From Bremia lactucae (taxonomy: Eukaryota > Oomycota > Peronosporomycetes > Peronosporales > Peronosporaceae), in assembly GCF_004359215.1 (NCBI RefSeq), contig NC_090617.1, positions 2,421,180 to 2,485,179 on the forward strand: DNA of 64,000 nucleotides, written 5' to 3'. The notes beneath the pieces are model-generated. The model searched no databases, was not told where the DNA came from, and saw only the letters and a program-made list of their open reading frames with translations. The position numbers and the translations under genes were made by a program. This document shows positions 34,516-45,149 of this stretch, in pieces (the first letter of the stretch is position 1; every line of letters starts with the position of its first letter).

Positions 34516-34985
34516 CACATAACGGGATGGTTAATTACTTCATGTGGAATATTTTGACCTGTGGTTCACATAGTCACCCACCCTTGTGTATGCGATGAAC
34601 AAAGGTTTCACATTGGAAGGGATGACGACTAGCGTCATCCGTAATCCGAGGTATAAAATTTATTACCCTCGCCAATGTAGGCGGGCGGAAATCATTTCAA
34701 CAGTCCTGTTGAGAGCCTCGCTCCGAGTCTGCTCTCGCCTAAGCTCATCCTGAGTCTTTGTGACGGACTCCGCCCCAGCTTGGCTGTGTGCATCGGATGC
34801 GGCCCTTCGCTGTCCGAGCACAAATGCCTCAAACTGCTTTAACTTAGCAACATGTTGCTCAGGAGGACTGCCCAAGAGCCTGGTCAGAGCTTGCTTGCCA
34901 AGTCCCTTCGCCAACTGCTCTGCCTCCTCCCGATGATATTCGGAGAGGTGTGGTAAATGAGCATGATCGAGATTGAGGCCCTGCT
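34516..34985. repeat. LTR-gag mosaic block (right arm)
   Basis: A family-A LTR fragment with the palindrome at 34,621-34,639 is joined to an inverted gag N-terminus (PPEQHVAKLKQFEAFVLGQ on the minus strand). It mirrors 20,570-21,060. Confidence 0.7.
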
Positions 34986-36415
34986 GGTGCTAAAACGCCC
35001 AGCAAAAGGACTCCTTACCAGAAGGATGATGGCAAGAATCAGCGTGCAAGACGTGTGAGTTCTGCATCGTACACTGAGGATACGGGAAATGCAGGAGCGC
35101 AGTAGGGGCGGGATGCTCTACTCTGACGCTACTCCTGATTCTGATTTATCCAACAAATGAGCAGCATTTTCCCTGAGGTGTCGAACTTTAGGACCTTAAT
35201 CTTGCTAGTCTATAGCGCTCGATTACGAGGCTATGACGAAGTGATGACCCACCTCGCGAATTCGGGTGCATTATAGAATCTTGTGAAACTACCAGCTCTA
35301 AGAAAGAGGCCGGCGACGCACGAGTCACTTTGTCAGGATGGCAAGCGAGAAGTGGCGACCGTCGTTTAGTGAACGGCGCGTTCGTTAAGTCTGAGGGAGT
35401 TCAAGTCGAATTCGCCTTCAGTTCTAGTGAATTCTCCTGTTGAGGAAATTTAGAGTGCTAGGTATGGAGAGTCCGTATGACCTCATCCTAGGCATGTCAT
35501 ATTTGGCAAAGTACCAATCATGGATAGATGGCGTACACGCACAATTCCGAGCTCTACGCTGGACACCGGAAAGGATGTGCTCCTGCGAGAGGCTTATGCA
35601 ATTGATGTCGTGTCTTTCTCAGTTGAGGTTGCGTTGAGATGTCAAACGTCACCAGTTTCTACCCAGAACATAGAGCTGGTGTAGTTGAAAGTGTGCCGAC
35701 AAGAAGTCAGGTGACACAAAGTCCTGTCCAGCTCGGAGAGGCTGGAGTAGTGAATAGGACGACGACAAGTAGTCATGCGTTCGAATGATCTGCACAGAGC
35801 CGAGAGCCTCATGCGGCTGGAAGGGGTAAACTTTAATATATTTATTCAGTATTGTTATATGTTTCATCCCAAAGTAGCCAAAATGGCTGGGGTATTAGGG
35901 ACGCAGCTTTCCCAATTATGGTACCCAAGCGTTAGCCGAGAGAGCAACGGTACCCATTTCCAGGTTAAAGGTCGTGGTGACTCGAAAACGAGTACCCGAC
36001 AGATAAGGACGATCAAAGGTACTTCAAAATGAGTGACGTTTGGATCATTCCCGATCAAAGAGGACGGGCCTTCGAGCGAAACGTTCGGGGCCGTCGAAGA
36101 CAAGATGGCGGAGGCATCCTCAGTTGAGGTGCTCCAGCATGTCTTGAGATCTACCGAGGAGATAGTATGTCTCCCGGATATGTCGTTGGATCTGTTTCTA
36201 TCCGAACTTAAGGAAGGAAGATCCAAGAGGTAAGTCGCACCAGTTCCAGACGAGAACTTGGTGAACTAATGTTCGTCGTCACAATGGATGAGAGCGTCCT
36301 AGAAACGGAAAAAAGAAGCGAGTCGCTGCTCAAGGCTGGGGTGCCATGAAAGACAGCCCGTTATATTAACATTTTGTGGAAACCCGTGATATATTTCCAG
36401 AAGAAGTGAGCACGT
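34986..36415 (+). mobile_element. gypsy gag end-protease-linker remnant
   Basis: Reads AKTPSKRTPYQKDDGK, a degraded protease (near 35,180-35,640 with SPYDLILGMSYLAKYQSWID), and the linker (FGSFPIKEDGPSSETFGAVE). About 94 bp of AT-rich DNA near 35,827-35,930 is absent from the left arm. Confidence 0.75.
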
Positions 36416-36419
36416 AGGC

Positions 36420-36905
36420 TCGGTGCTGACGCATTACGTGAGCCACCATTAGGTTAAATGTCGCCGGTGCGTTTTTAAACCTTGGCCATCACAAGCCACT
36501 TCTAAAGCATAGCGCTTGAGGTGCTTACTGCCGCTTTGGCTACATCGGACTCTCTCATGAGTACCTGATAGTAGCCACCTTTTGAATTCAAACGCGGAAA
36601 AGTAAGTTGACTTTCCCATGGAGTTCAACAAGACATCTTCCGCGGAATTGGCGTTGCGCCGGTATGGTGGCGGTGTTCAGCTTTTTGTAAAGCGTGAACC
36701 ACGCGTCATCCACCTGTGGCTTTTACGCACACAGTAAGTCGGGCTGCAGTAAGGCGACTAGCTCCCACGCACATGTCACGCCTTGTCTCGCTTGTCAAAG
36801 AACTCATCGATACAATTGACTTGTTCTTCCGGCAACGGCCATCGGTAACACAATACTTGGTGCCAGGTTCCAAACCAATCTCGTGCCCGATGCCCCTATC
36901 GGCCG
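36420..36905 (-). mobile_element. inverted RT segment inside gypsy (right arm)
   Basis: An RT piece on the minus strand within plus-strand gypsy (SMGKSTYFSAFEFKRWLLSG, SLKHLKRYALEV-like). It ends at a CCTATCGGCCGGTAGGCGG junction. It mirrors 18,765-19,235. Confidence 0.75.
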
Positions 36906-38450
36906 GTAGGCGGCTCGACCATTACTTTGACGATGCATTCGTGCAAAGTATGGCCGAGAACGAACTGAGCGATATAGAGTCGCACAAGCGTCATTTGAAC
37001 GCTCTGTTAAAGACTCTGGGTGACTCTTAATTGTACGTCAACTTGCAAAAGTGCGTCATAGGGGTCCCCGCAATCGGCAGCGTGCTCATGCAGAAGAATG
37101 ACGACGGCGTTGACTTGTCATCTCTTATGAGTTCTGGCTTTTAAAAGCCGTGGAACTGAATACCATGTGCATGACAGGAGCTACTTTTAATTAAGTATGC
37201 TCTTATTTAGTTTTGAGTGCACCGAAAAGTTTGTAATTTATACGGATCACGCATCATTCCGGACCGAAATTAACTCACCGCCGCATAGAATGGCGATTTG
37301 GCTTACATTCTTCTCTGAATATTATTGCAATGTTTAATAGAAGTCGGGTAAGTCAAATGTCTTGGCTGGCGCGTTACCGCGCAGACCAGACTTCGAGTCA
37401 AGACACCAGGAAAGTGTGTAGTGCTAAAGCACAATTTCGGCCGTCAACGTTGGCAGCTAGAAGACATTCCACGTGACGAGCTCATTGGCCTCTGAATTAA
37501 GAAAGAGAGCTACAGTCAGGACGGCCATTGTCGCCTGCTGCTGGATCACTTTGGTAGACGAATAGTAACCCTTCCGTCGCACCTGAAAGCTAGATCAAAT
37601 CGCTTTAGCTACAGCGATGGCCTGTTATGGAATCAGCTGTCACCTTGGAATCCTTTGAGAATCTATGTCCTTCATGACACAGATCCCAGGTTGAGGATAC
37701 TTCACAATCTCCGAGATGCACCATTGATTGGACATCTGGGCCGTCTAAAGACATTCTTACGAGTGTCAGAGGTAATTTGGTGGCCACATCTATATCGATG
37801 GATGGCCAACTATATTCGCTCCTGCGCACATGAATCCTGCACCGTCCAGTAGTGCGTAACTGAAGCCGCTAACAATTCCAACCAACTGTTGGAAGTCAGT
37901 AAGTCTGAACTTCATGTTTCGCATGCCGTCTGACCACAAGGATCGGACCGGGATCGTCGCCTTTGTAGACAGAGTGAGCAAAATGGTGCGTTTAGCATCA
38001 TGTAGCATGTAGCAACACGATCTCAGGCAAGGAGGCAGCTCTCATGTTCCTGGATCATGTGTATCGACTAGTCGGGATTCCGGTGCCATAGTTTTGGATC
38101 AGCATCTGCGTTTTACGTCGGTATTTTGGCGTCATGTTTTGGGCTGCTGGGTAGCAGACTCCATGGCAACAGCCGATCATTCCCAGACCGATAGCAAAAC
38201 AGAATGTGCCTATCGAGTCGTGGCGGATGTATTGCGGACAGTTGCGACACCCAAGGAATGGAGCAAGCAATTGCTTTTCGTGGAGTTTGCTATTAATAAC
38301 AGTGTCCATGCTAGTACATTGAGACAACATTTAACATTAACTGAATGCGCCACCTCGGACGCCAGTCTTGTTTGTGCGCAGCCCGAGGGGGGGGCTCACT
38401 ACTCTCGGCGCGAATGGGAAAGAGGGACACAATTAAAATACTTGCCGTGG
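36906..38450 (+). mobile_element. gypsy RT end-RNase H-integrase remnant
   Basis: RT catalytic-type block HYFDDAFVQSMAENELSD, RNase H-like ECTEKFVIYTDHASFRTE, integrase zinc region (HNLRDAPLIGHLGRLKTFLR, RSCAHESC), and core pieces ending near FVEFAINNSVHAST. Stops and frame changes are present. Confidence 0.8.
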
Positions 38451-39700
38451 TGACCCTTCCAGTTTAGCAGTGGTCATGATGTCAGTGCCAAGCCACGGCA
38501 AGAAATGCCTGTGCTTCTTGACGATAATGACGTTTCGTTTTTGACAACTACGTCCTCTGACCGACCTCTCGATGGCGTCATAGGTGAGTTTGATGCTAAA
38601 AGCGTGAATGAGGCTCAACATCTTAAGATTGAGCGATTCGCCATGACACGATAAGTCCGTCACGAGATGGCAAGCGCACAGGACAAGCAAATTCAATATG
38701 CGGACCAATATGGTCGCAGAAACAACGAATGCTTCAGAGAGGGCGACAAGTATTATTAAGTATTGCTACCCAACCTAAAAATGCAGTTTCTAAATTACTT
38801 GTGGTACTGCGAAACTACTGCCGCGTTTCATCGGGCCATTTACGGTGGTTGAGGAGGTTGTAGACCTAAATTATAGGCTCACCCTCCGCCGTATCTAAAG
38901 ACGCACCTCGTCTTTTGCGTGTGTCGTCTGAAACGGTATGTTGATCCTCAAGAGATCATATGTCTCCATCCGTCTAAGGAGACCGAAGGTGACGCCGATA
39001 GTGAGTCGAGCATCGTTTTGGGGCTGATGGGGAAGATGAAAAACTTCCAGCCGAAAAACTCCTTCCACTTTGATGTGGACTCAGAGAGCAAGGGTATTGC
39101 GCGCTTGACGCCGGTCTCTCAACACCAGCTTATAGAAAGTTCCAGCTGAATTTTCAGCTTTCGTAACCCTGGCTATCCTTTGAGCAAAATTCGTGGAGAT
39201 CCGAAGTCAGTCGCGAGACTCGACCTTCGAGATACTCGATCCGTCGTTCAGCAGAGTTTCGCGGCTGAATGGAAGCCGCGAGAAGGTGGCCGTAATCGCA
39301 ACTCTTATTGGACGCCGTCTGCATTGGTGGATGCTGCTGGAAACCAATACTTCCTTGTTGGAAGATTGCTTGCCCACCGATCCATGCAGCAGAAGCTTCA
39401 AATTCTCGTCCAGTGAAGAGGATACCCCGAGCGATATCTGAAAAGGAGCACCAGCTGTCACTCCGCTAGATACAAATGGACTAGCCGGAGCGGCGTGATG
39501 AAAAGAAACAGGGGGTACAGTACCGTCCATGATTTATCTCACTCGCAAGCGAGCAAAGTTAATTCGCTGCGACCATTGTTTGCCACATCGGGATGTGGCT
39601 GGTAATGGCGCAGGCATTCCGCTTCGTATTGGTCGGTTGATTTATTCGAACGCAACACGACGGGAATCGGGGAAACACGGCCAAGAGATTATCCGTTAGC
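38451..39700 (+). mobile_element. gypsy pol tail and chromodomain remnant
   Basis: The integrase C-terminal tail (near 38,700-38,900, RFIGPFTVVEEVVDLNYRLT) and a linker are followed by a chromodomain-like FLVGRLLAHRSMQQKLQILV and GYPER. A TGA replaces the expected Trp between these two parts (VQ-stop-RGYPER). It parallels 10,590-11,580 in the same orientation. Confidence 0.7.
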
Positions 39701-39825
39701 CTTCCATGAACTGTAGATGTCATATAGTTTACGTGCGTCTATAGTAGCGCACTCTAGGAGCGACGCACTAGTTCCATCCGAACGAGGCTATTCGGATGGA
39801 GGTGGCATAGGTAGTATACCTCCAG

Positions 39826-40700
39826 TCACGTAGCCGCGTTCAATACGGCTGAATTGTGACACCGGCTGGACACTATCACGTGCCATTGGTTGAACTTCAT
39901 GCTCAGTGTCTTCTGCGTCAGATCAACATTGTGGTGATGGTCCGAAATGACAGATGCTGGGTTTATACCCAACTGACAAGCAACTGCACCTATATGGGCA
40001 GTACTCTCATGAATGGTTGCTGTGCAAGCTAGCGCACACGACGAGACAATTGCCTCGTTGACGTAAGGCAAGTTTGCCTTTGCAACGTTGGGCATCTCCG
40101 TATTAAGAGCTTTAGGTAAATTTTAGATGAACATGTAGCGCTATCACCCTTCCCTATTAGCTCGCTGACTTCATCACCTTTTTGTGGTGATGGCAGCGAT
40201 ATAGTCGACAATAAATGACGTATCTACATCCCCACTTTGTAAGTGAGATGGAGGTTTGTGCCCAGGTGACAGCGCAACAGTAGTAGTTGCTTTCGGCGTT
40301 GCAACCGTGACACTGGGCGATGGCGGTGTATTATAGCGGCGCGTACGCTTTGTTTTTGGTTGTGTGGGTGTATTTACAGGTGACCCACCGCTTTGCCCCT
40401 TCTATGTGGCATGAAGAGCTGCGTGATGTAACCATAGCTAATGCACACACTAGTTGCTGAAAGAGCGTATGAGAGAACTGTAGCGGCGCATCGTAGGCGG
40501 CTCGCTGTCCCTCGTTCTTCTCCTTGAAAATGTTGAGAAAAAATGAAAAATCGTTCTTAAAAAGGAGATGGTGTAACGGGCTAACTGCCTTATGTAGCAC
40601 CACCAGTAGCATGCTTACCGAAGTGACCTTTACGATCTCTTCGCTCCTAGTGATGCATATGCTGACATCACCAAAGTTATCGTCGTCCATGGAGTCATCA
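39826..40700 (-). pseudogene. repeat-family ORF, second copy
   Basis: Minus-strand pieces (MDDDNFGDVSICITRSEEIV near 40,690; DVDTSFIVDY near 40,230; NVAKANLPYVNEAIVSSCAL near 40,090) resemble 11,735-12,202 and 33,201-33,446. The frame is broken several times. A TGTAACGGGCTAACTGCC LTR-type end lies at 40,580 on the plus strand. Function unknown. Confidence 0.4.
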
Positions 40701-41702
40701 CATTATGACTCCGCAACAAAAAGGTCTGACGAAGTGTCAAACAACTTCAACATCATGCCACGTTAAAATTCGCCGGTTTAACGGATGTGACCCCAATTGA
40801 TCCGGAGGCATTAACAGTTGCCACCGAGTAGGGCGATGACGTCGACTCGGCCCATTTACCTACAATGGGAGTAGCAGGTGACTTGTCACTGCCACCTGCA
40901 ATGGGAGTAACAGGTGACACCTCTAATTGGAGTAGGAGGTGACTTTTCTCCACTGTAGACGCATTAGCGTCTAAAGTTCGCGTAAGGCACCTATACTGAA
41001 TGGGATTGTAGGATTTTGAGCCGACATGTGCAAGTTATGATCTAATTTGAATGCAATGGATGGTGGTGCACCTGAACGACCTCGTCCTTAAGCACTCTCC
41101 CTATGTAAGAAGGCATCCAAACAAATGAATTTATTGTGATATAGGTGAACCTTTTCACACTGCATATCCGTGCGACCTCGACAAGACAACAGTATCACAC
41201 GCTCTGGAAGCATCTTTTAACAGGCTGGTCTCGCGGTGTTTCTAGAGAGAAGACAAAGACATTCTCCTAAAGAATTTTACTTGCCAAATGTTTGCGCTTC
41301 TGCTAACGGACAACAGATTTGCGTTTGAACGGGTGTTGATATTCGAGAATCGATGCGATTTCTCAAACATGTACGAGAAACAATAAATCCGATTAGGTCT
41401 GTCATGCAGCCGCAGACTGCGGTGCAGTCTGCAGCTGCCCATGTTTGACCACGTAGATTTAATGGAGAAGAGTCCGAGGCTGCTGCGTAGAGTTTCAGAC
41501 TATTTGAAGCAGATAAAGGTCTAGCTGGAACATTCGCACCGCTAAAAGCTGCATTGAGCCGTGCAGCTGCCAGCTTTGCTCCCTCACAGGCGACGTGGAT
41601 GAGTTTCGACACCATGCGCAATCAAAAGTTGGAATTAAATAAAATAACACGTGCTACTATACAGAGAGAGAGATAATAGTACTCTCTTTCACTTTACATC
41701 GG

Positions 41703-41752
41703 TTCTCTTATAGAAAATAGTGTTACATTAACATTATTTCCTACAAGAGAAT
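41703..41752. repeat. imperfect inverted repeat (about 23-bp arms)
   Basis: TTCTCTTATAGAAAATAGTG pairs imperfectly with the downstream CATTATTTCCTACAAGAGAA. The region is AT-rich, and the hairpin could be part of a decayed LTR. Confidence 0.5.
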
Positions 41753-41861
41753 TATAAAGATAATTTCTTACGAGAAGAAATAAATAAAGAAGTTCAACAT
41801 ATTTTAGGCCACTGCTATATGTACAACCCCCACTTTGCTATTTGTTCACCCTCTCGCCTTC

Positions 41862-41936
41862 AAGCCAATCAGAACGCATCACAATATAAATGCACCCCGT
41901 GTCCCTAAGCCAATCCGAACGCATCAAAATATAAAT
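41862..41936. repeat. 30-bp direct repeat, period 45
   Basis: Two copies (41,862-41,891 and 41,907-41,936) starting AAGCCAATC differ at two bases. Each holds a CCAAT core and a TATAAAT, which makes it look like a duplicated promoter-type segment. No gene directly downstream is supported. Confidence 0.7.
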
Positions 41937-42092
41937 ATTTCATAGCTAACCAAAGCCTGGATATTTCAATCTCAATGCGTTTTAAAAACTTCAATTGGAT
42001 CGATGACATGGCATTTTCCTGGACCGTGGCGTCAAATCGAGGGTTTGCTTAAAAACATAGAAATGGTGTTGTCGCCCTTGTTTGAAATATAA

Positions 42093-42584
42093 TTGGAATT
42101 GGTTATCGATCGAAGCAAGTTACAATTCTTACTACTTATCAAGCTCGGAAAATACATAAAAACGGCTTCTGCAACTTCATGTCCCCAGTGCAGCTATCAT
42201 GTGCAAAGCACTTACTGTCGAACGCTCTCAAGGTCAGCTGAATGCCTTTATACTGCTATTGATGGTGCGCAGTAAGCCTGTGAGGAAGACTTCCAAGACG
42301 TACGTCTTGCTTCGACAGCTTTCTCTTGCGCTCGTGTTGAACTCTAAGTTGTGGGATGCCGTGCAATACTAGAGCGTCGCGGGAGCCCAAGCCCTTTGTC
42401 TCCAATTTGCCTGTCAGTCGGAAACCGCGATGATGGAAAGGGCACGAAGCTCGCGCTGGTGCCAGTTGAACGAGTGCGTGCAGCCGCATCTGCAGTAAAG
42501 AAGCGTCAGGCCAAAGAAAGTAACATTTTCTATATCTCAAACTACCAGCAGCTGAAAGATGTGGTGGCAGGGCTTCAAAATTAG
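42093..42584 (+). pseudogene. possible gene relic
   Basis: One plus-strand frame stays readable for about 490 bp with only two stops (near 42,273 and 42,343). It has a Cys-rich middle and a basic, helical end (RVRAAASAVKKRQAKES, then NYQQLKDVVAGLQN). I do not recognise the family. A 168-codon minus-strand frame overlaps it but lacks an ATG at its start. Either strand could be chance. Confidence 0.25.
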
Positions 42585-43192
42585 ATGAAAACTGCATTTT
42601 TTTAATAGCGTCGTTCTCAAGCTCATTTGACCTGGTCATCCCAACATTTATGAGCTTAGGCGTACCACGCAAGCTATCGTAGAGTGTCAGTGGTAGATTC
42701 TGATGTCTCGATTGTGTCGTTTTCTTTTTTCGACGCACATTTTTTTCTTCTGCTTTGTGCAACTAAGAAAAATTTGTACAGCAAACGACTACAGGCTGTC
42801 ATTAGCAATGGGACACGGAAGTGCATTTTGGGGCGGTCTTGATGCAAATATGACATGTTTCTCCTCTCCGCTCTTAGCCAATTGACTGCCTTTAATGTGA
42901 TGCTCACGAACTTGATACTTGAAGGTCGGGAGCGCAAGTAGTGAAAGGTGCCCCGTTACGCGCCCCGTCGACGAGCTCGAGCGGTTCTTGTAATTACTAA
43001 GACCTTTTCGAGGCCGACGGTCGGTTGATTCCGCAGCACGTTTATATTAAATTAACAACTGAAAAGGGCTGAAAACAAGAGTCGCAAACAAGTAGCTGCC
43101 TTTCTCTATGTAACGTCAAAATGGGGCTATTTTCGTACATTTTCGCCCTGCTTCGTAAGACTTGGTCCATAGCTGTAGAACGCATCAAATTA

Positions 43193-43252
43193 CACCGTTT
43201 TCATCAGTAGCGGTTGGTGTTACATCGTTCTCATCAGTAGCGATTGGTGTTG
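43193..43252. repeat. 30-bp tandem repeat, two units
   Basis: Two adjacent 30-bp units share TCATCAGTAGCG. On the minus strand they encode a repeated P-x-A-T-D-E-N motif. The period is a codon multiple, as in a coding repeat of a decayed element gene. Confidence 0.7.
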
Positions 43253-43429
43253 CAACTGAGGCACTACGCGAAAAATACGCGACGAAGCTCTCATTGAAGA
43301 GGAAAATAGTATCTCGGCATAGCTGACCGGATGTACTAATCAACGAAAAAAATCGAGTCAGCAGGAAAACTTTTGTATGCTCGAGAAGCAGTGGTCCACT
43401 TCGTGCAAAACTTTTTTGGGCTTGAACAT

Positions 43430-43620
43430 GTGGATTCATTATCTCCTGGGATCTTTTCCTTGCCGAATTAAAGGAAGGAAAGATCCACGAAAAAGTCACA
43501 CCAATTCCAGAAGAGGACTTGGTGGACTGTTGCTCGTCGTCTACGATGGACGAGAGCGTCCTAGAATGGGACAAAAAAGAACGATCCGCTGACCAAATAC
43601 CGCAACCTTTGCCCTCCCGC
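43430..43620 (+). mobile_element. short gypsy pol fragment
   Basis: Encodes ELKEGKIHEKVTPIPEEDLV and SSSTMDESVLEWDKKE, matching the protease-RT linker of the gypsy copies at 26,700 and 36,220. Confidence 0.6.
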
Positions 43621-43829
43621 CACCCCAGACAGTCATATTTAGAAAGTGATTGCTCAGTCTAAAGGCGACACCAAGCGCGTGTCCTCGATGTGAAGACTCG
43701 GATTAAAAGATATACTACCTAATCCTGGGAGTCACTTAAGACGGATCAACATCCTCACTGTTAAAGTGGAATGGATCGAAACCCGTGCGCATCGCCTGTG
43801 AGGAAAGCAAGGCAGTGGTCAACGATTAT

Positions 43830-44425
43830 CTTTTATTAATTTTGACTTAATTGTTCCAATATTACTAAATTTGGTAATATTCACGCAATAAGACATTCTT
43901 TCTAATGATTGATTGATTAACGTTTAAACAACTCCGCCAATTGTTACAAGACACGATTAAGCGTCGCGCAAGGAGGCGCATTGCACAGTTAGTAGTAGTA
44001 TTTTAAAGCCAGTAGATAGAAGGTCATATGAAAGAACTTAATATATTAATACAATTTTACTTTTTTCTGTATTCTAAAGCATTAGAATTTACCTTTAGTA
44101 GCTAGCTAAGAGCTCCTAGCTACTTAGAACCTTCCTCTGCACGTCGAGTTCGTAAAGTAATCGAGGATCCCCACCTTCACTGTAATCAGTGCAGGTTGAC
44201 TAGTACGGTTATCAGTACAGTCCTCCCCTAAGAAATGTTCCTTCGAAAACTTATAACCCCGCTAACATAGGATTTGACGTCAACCGTGCCCATATTACAG
44301 CGAATGTATAACGACGCCATAGTATATTGACATAACTAATAACCTCTAATAAATTTTAGGAAAGTGGTCCACTGGGACTATAAGCTATTAGATGGAGGAC
44401 TGTACTTTCAAAGGGCGCCCCGTTA
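43830..44425 (-). repeat. LTR-like block, family B, likely solo
   Basis: Read on the minus strand it begins TGTAACGGGGCGCCC at 44,425 and parallels 1,967-2,450 read on the plus strand. No internal element region flanks it on either side, so it may be a solo LTR. The left end is approximate. Confidence 0.6.
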
Positions 44426-44848
44426 CAGTGGGAGTTTAATTATTTGATTTTTTTTGCCTCAAGGATTTGCTTGCTAACCAGGAGTTTCGTAACTAAAATC
44501 TGTATCTTCTTTATTCTATTGCGTACCTCTAGTCGTTGCGCTTTGCATCGGCTTTTAACTTATGCAAGTGTGTGTATATTTACAACCACGTGCGATGGAC
44601 CTCTCGGCTCCACCTTAACCGAGTATTCCACAATGACTTTAAAAACCGCGGTCCAAACTCAGCCCACACTTTTTATTGCAAAGCATAAGAAGAATGCTTC
44701 GAATCGCCATTTGGGTACACGTGCTGTCGCTTTCGACAGTGGCGGTGTCACTTCTGAACCGTAATTTTCAAGCTTTGACTTAAAATTTTATTTTTTAGAG
44801 AATATAAAACATACCAGAATAATTAATAAATAAAAAAGATACCACCTA
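44426..44848. other. no supported feature
   Basis: A 106-codon plus-strand frame (44,444-44,764) has no recognisable domain, and its first half is hydrophobic by composition only. I see nothing else. Confidence 0.4.
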
Positions 44849-44972
44849 TGTATAATATACGTACGAGTATACACAAGCTTGGGATCATGAAAAGATATAC
44901 TACTCTTGATCTCAGCCATGAGGCAGAGAAGGTATCATGAAGAGATATGGATTGAAGGCGTTCTTATTCATA
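44849..44972 (+). repeat. left terminal inverted repeat of MULE
   Basis: Matches 47,120-47,194 in inverted orientation. It contains an internal near-duplication (ATCATGAAAAGATAT and ATCATGAAGAGATAT), which accounts for its greater length. Confidence 0.7.
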
Positions 44973-45149
44973 GAAATTTGTCATAAGCATACGACGGAAT
45001 TTTAGCATGCTTCAATCTAGTCACGTAATCAATAAACTTTCGAGTTAGATTAAGACTCTGTAAGACTGTTCCATTTACGTTTTTTGCTGTTCAGACGATA
45101 TTTGACACATTTCCTGTTCTGATTATTGGATGATATTTAATGCTGCAAC

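Larger units (their letters stand above)
30231..38293 (+). repeat. right arm of large inverted duplication
   Basis: Reverse-complement partner of 17,377-23,607. It is longer because it holds about 1.73 kb (32,516-34,246) and about 94 bp (near 35,827-35,930) that the left arm lacks. The inner end abuts the LTR at 30,230 exactly. The outer limit cannot be set because the left partner enters the gap. Confidence 0.9.
40753..43180. other. decayed repeat DNA without a supported gene
   Basis: Minus-strand frames at 40,953-40,753 (a repeated SPxTPI motif) and 41,621-41,277 have no recognisable domain. An LTR family-B-type terminus (GGTGCCCCGTTAC) lies near 42,945-42,957. A separate gene-like relic at 42,093-42,584 is listed on its own. 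Confidence 0.45.

Noticed and set aside
17377..38293. Inverted arms as the terminal repeats of one giant transposon
   Set aside because: The arms are made of pol and gag parts of known retroelements, have no matching termini or target duplication, and their shared scrambled junctions fit segmental duplication better.
41277..41621. 114-codon minus frame starting MRMVSKLIHV
   Set aside because: It lies in decayed repeat DNA with no motif and no partner exon; not enough to call a gene.
42256..42762. 168-codon minus-strand frame as a gene
   Set aside because: It begins with TTG rather than ATG, has no recognisable domain, and the plus strand offers an equally plausible relic.
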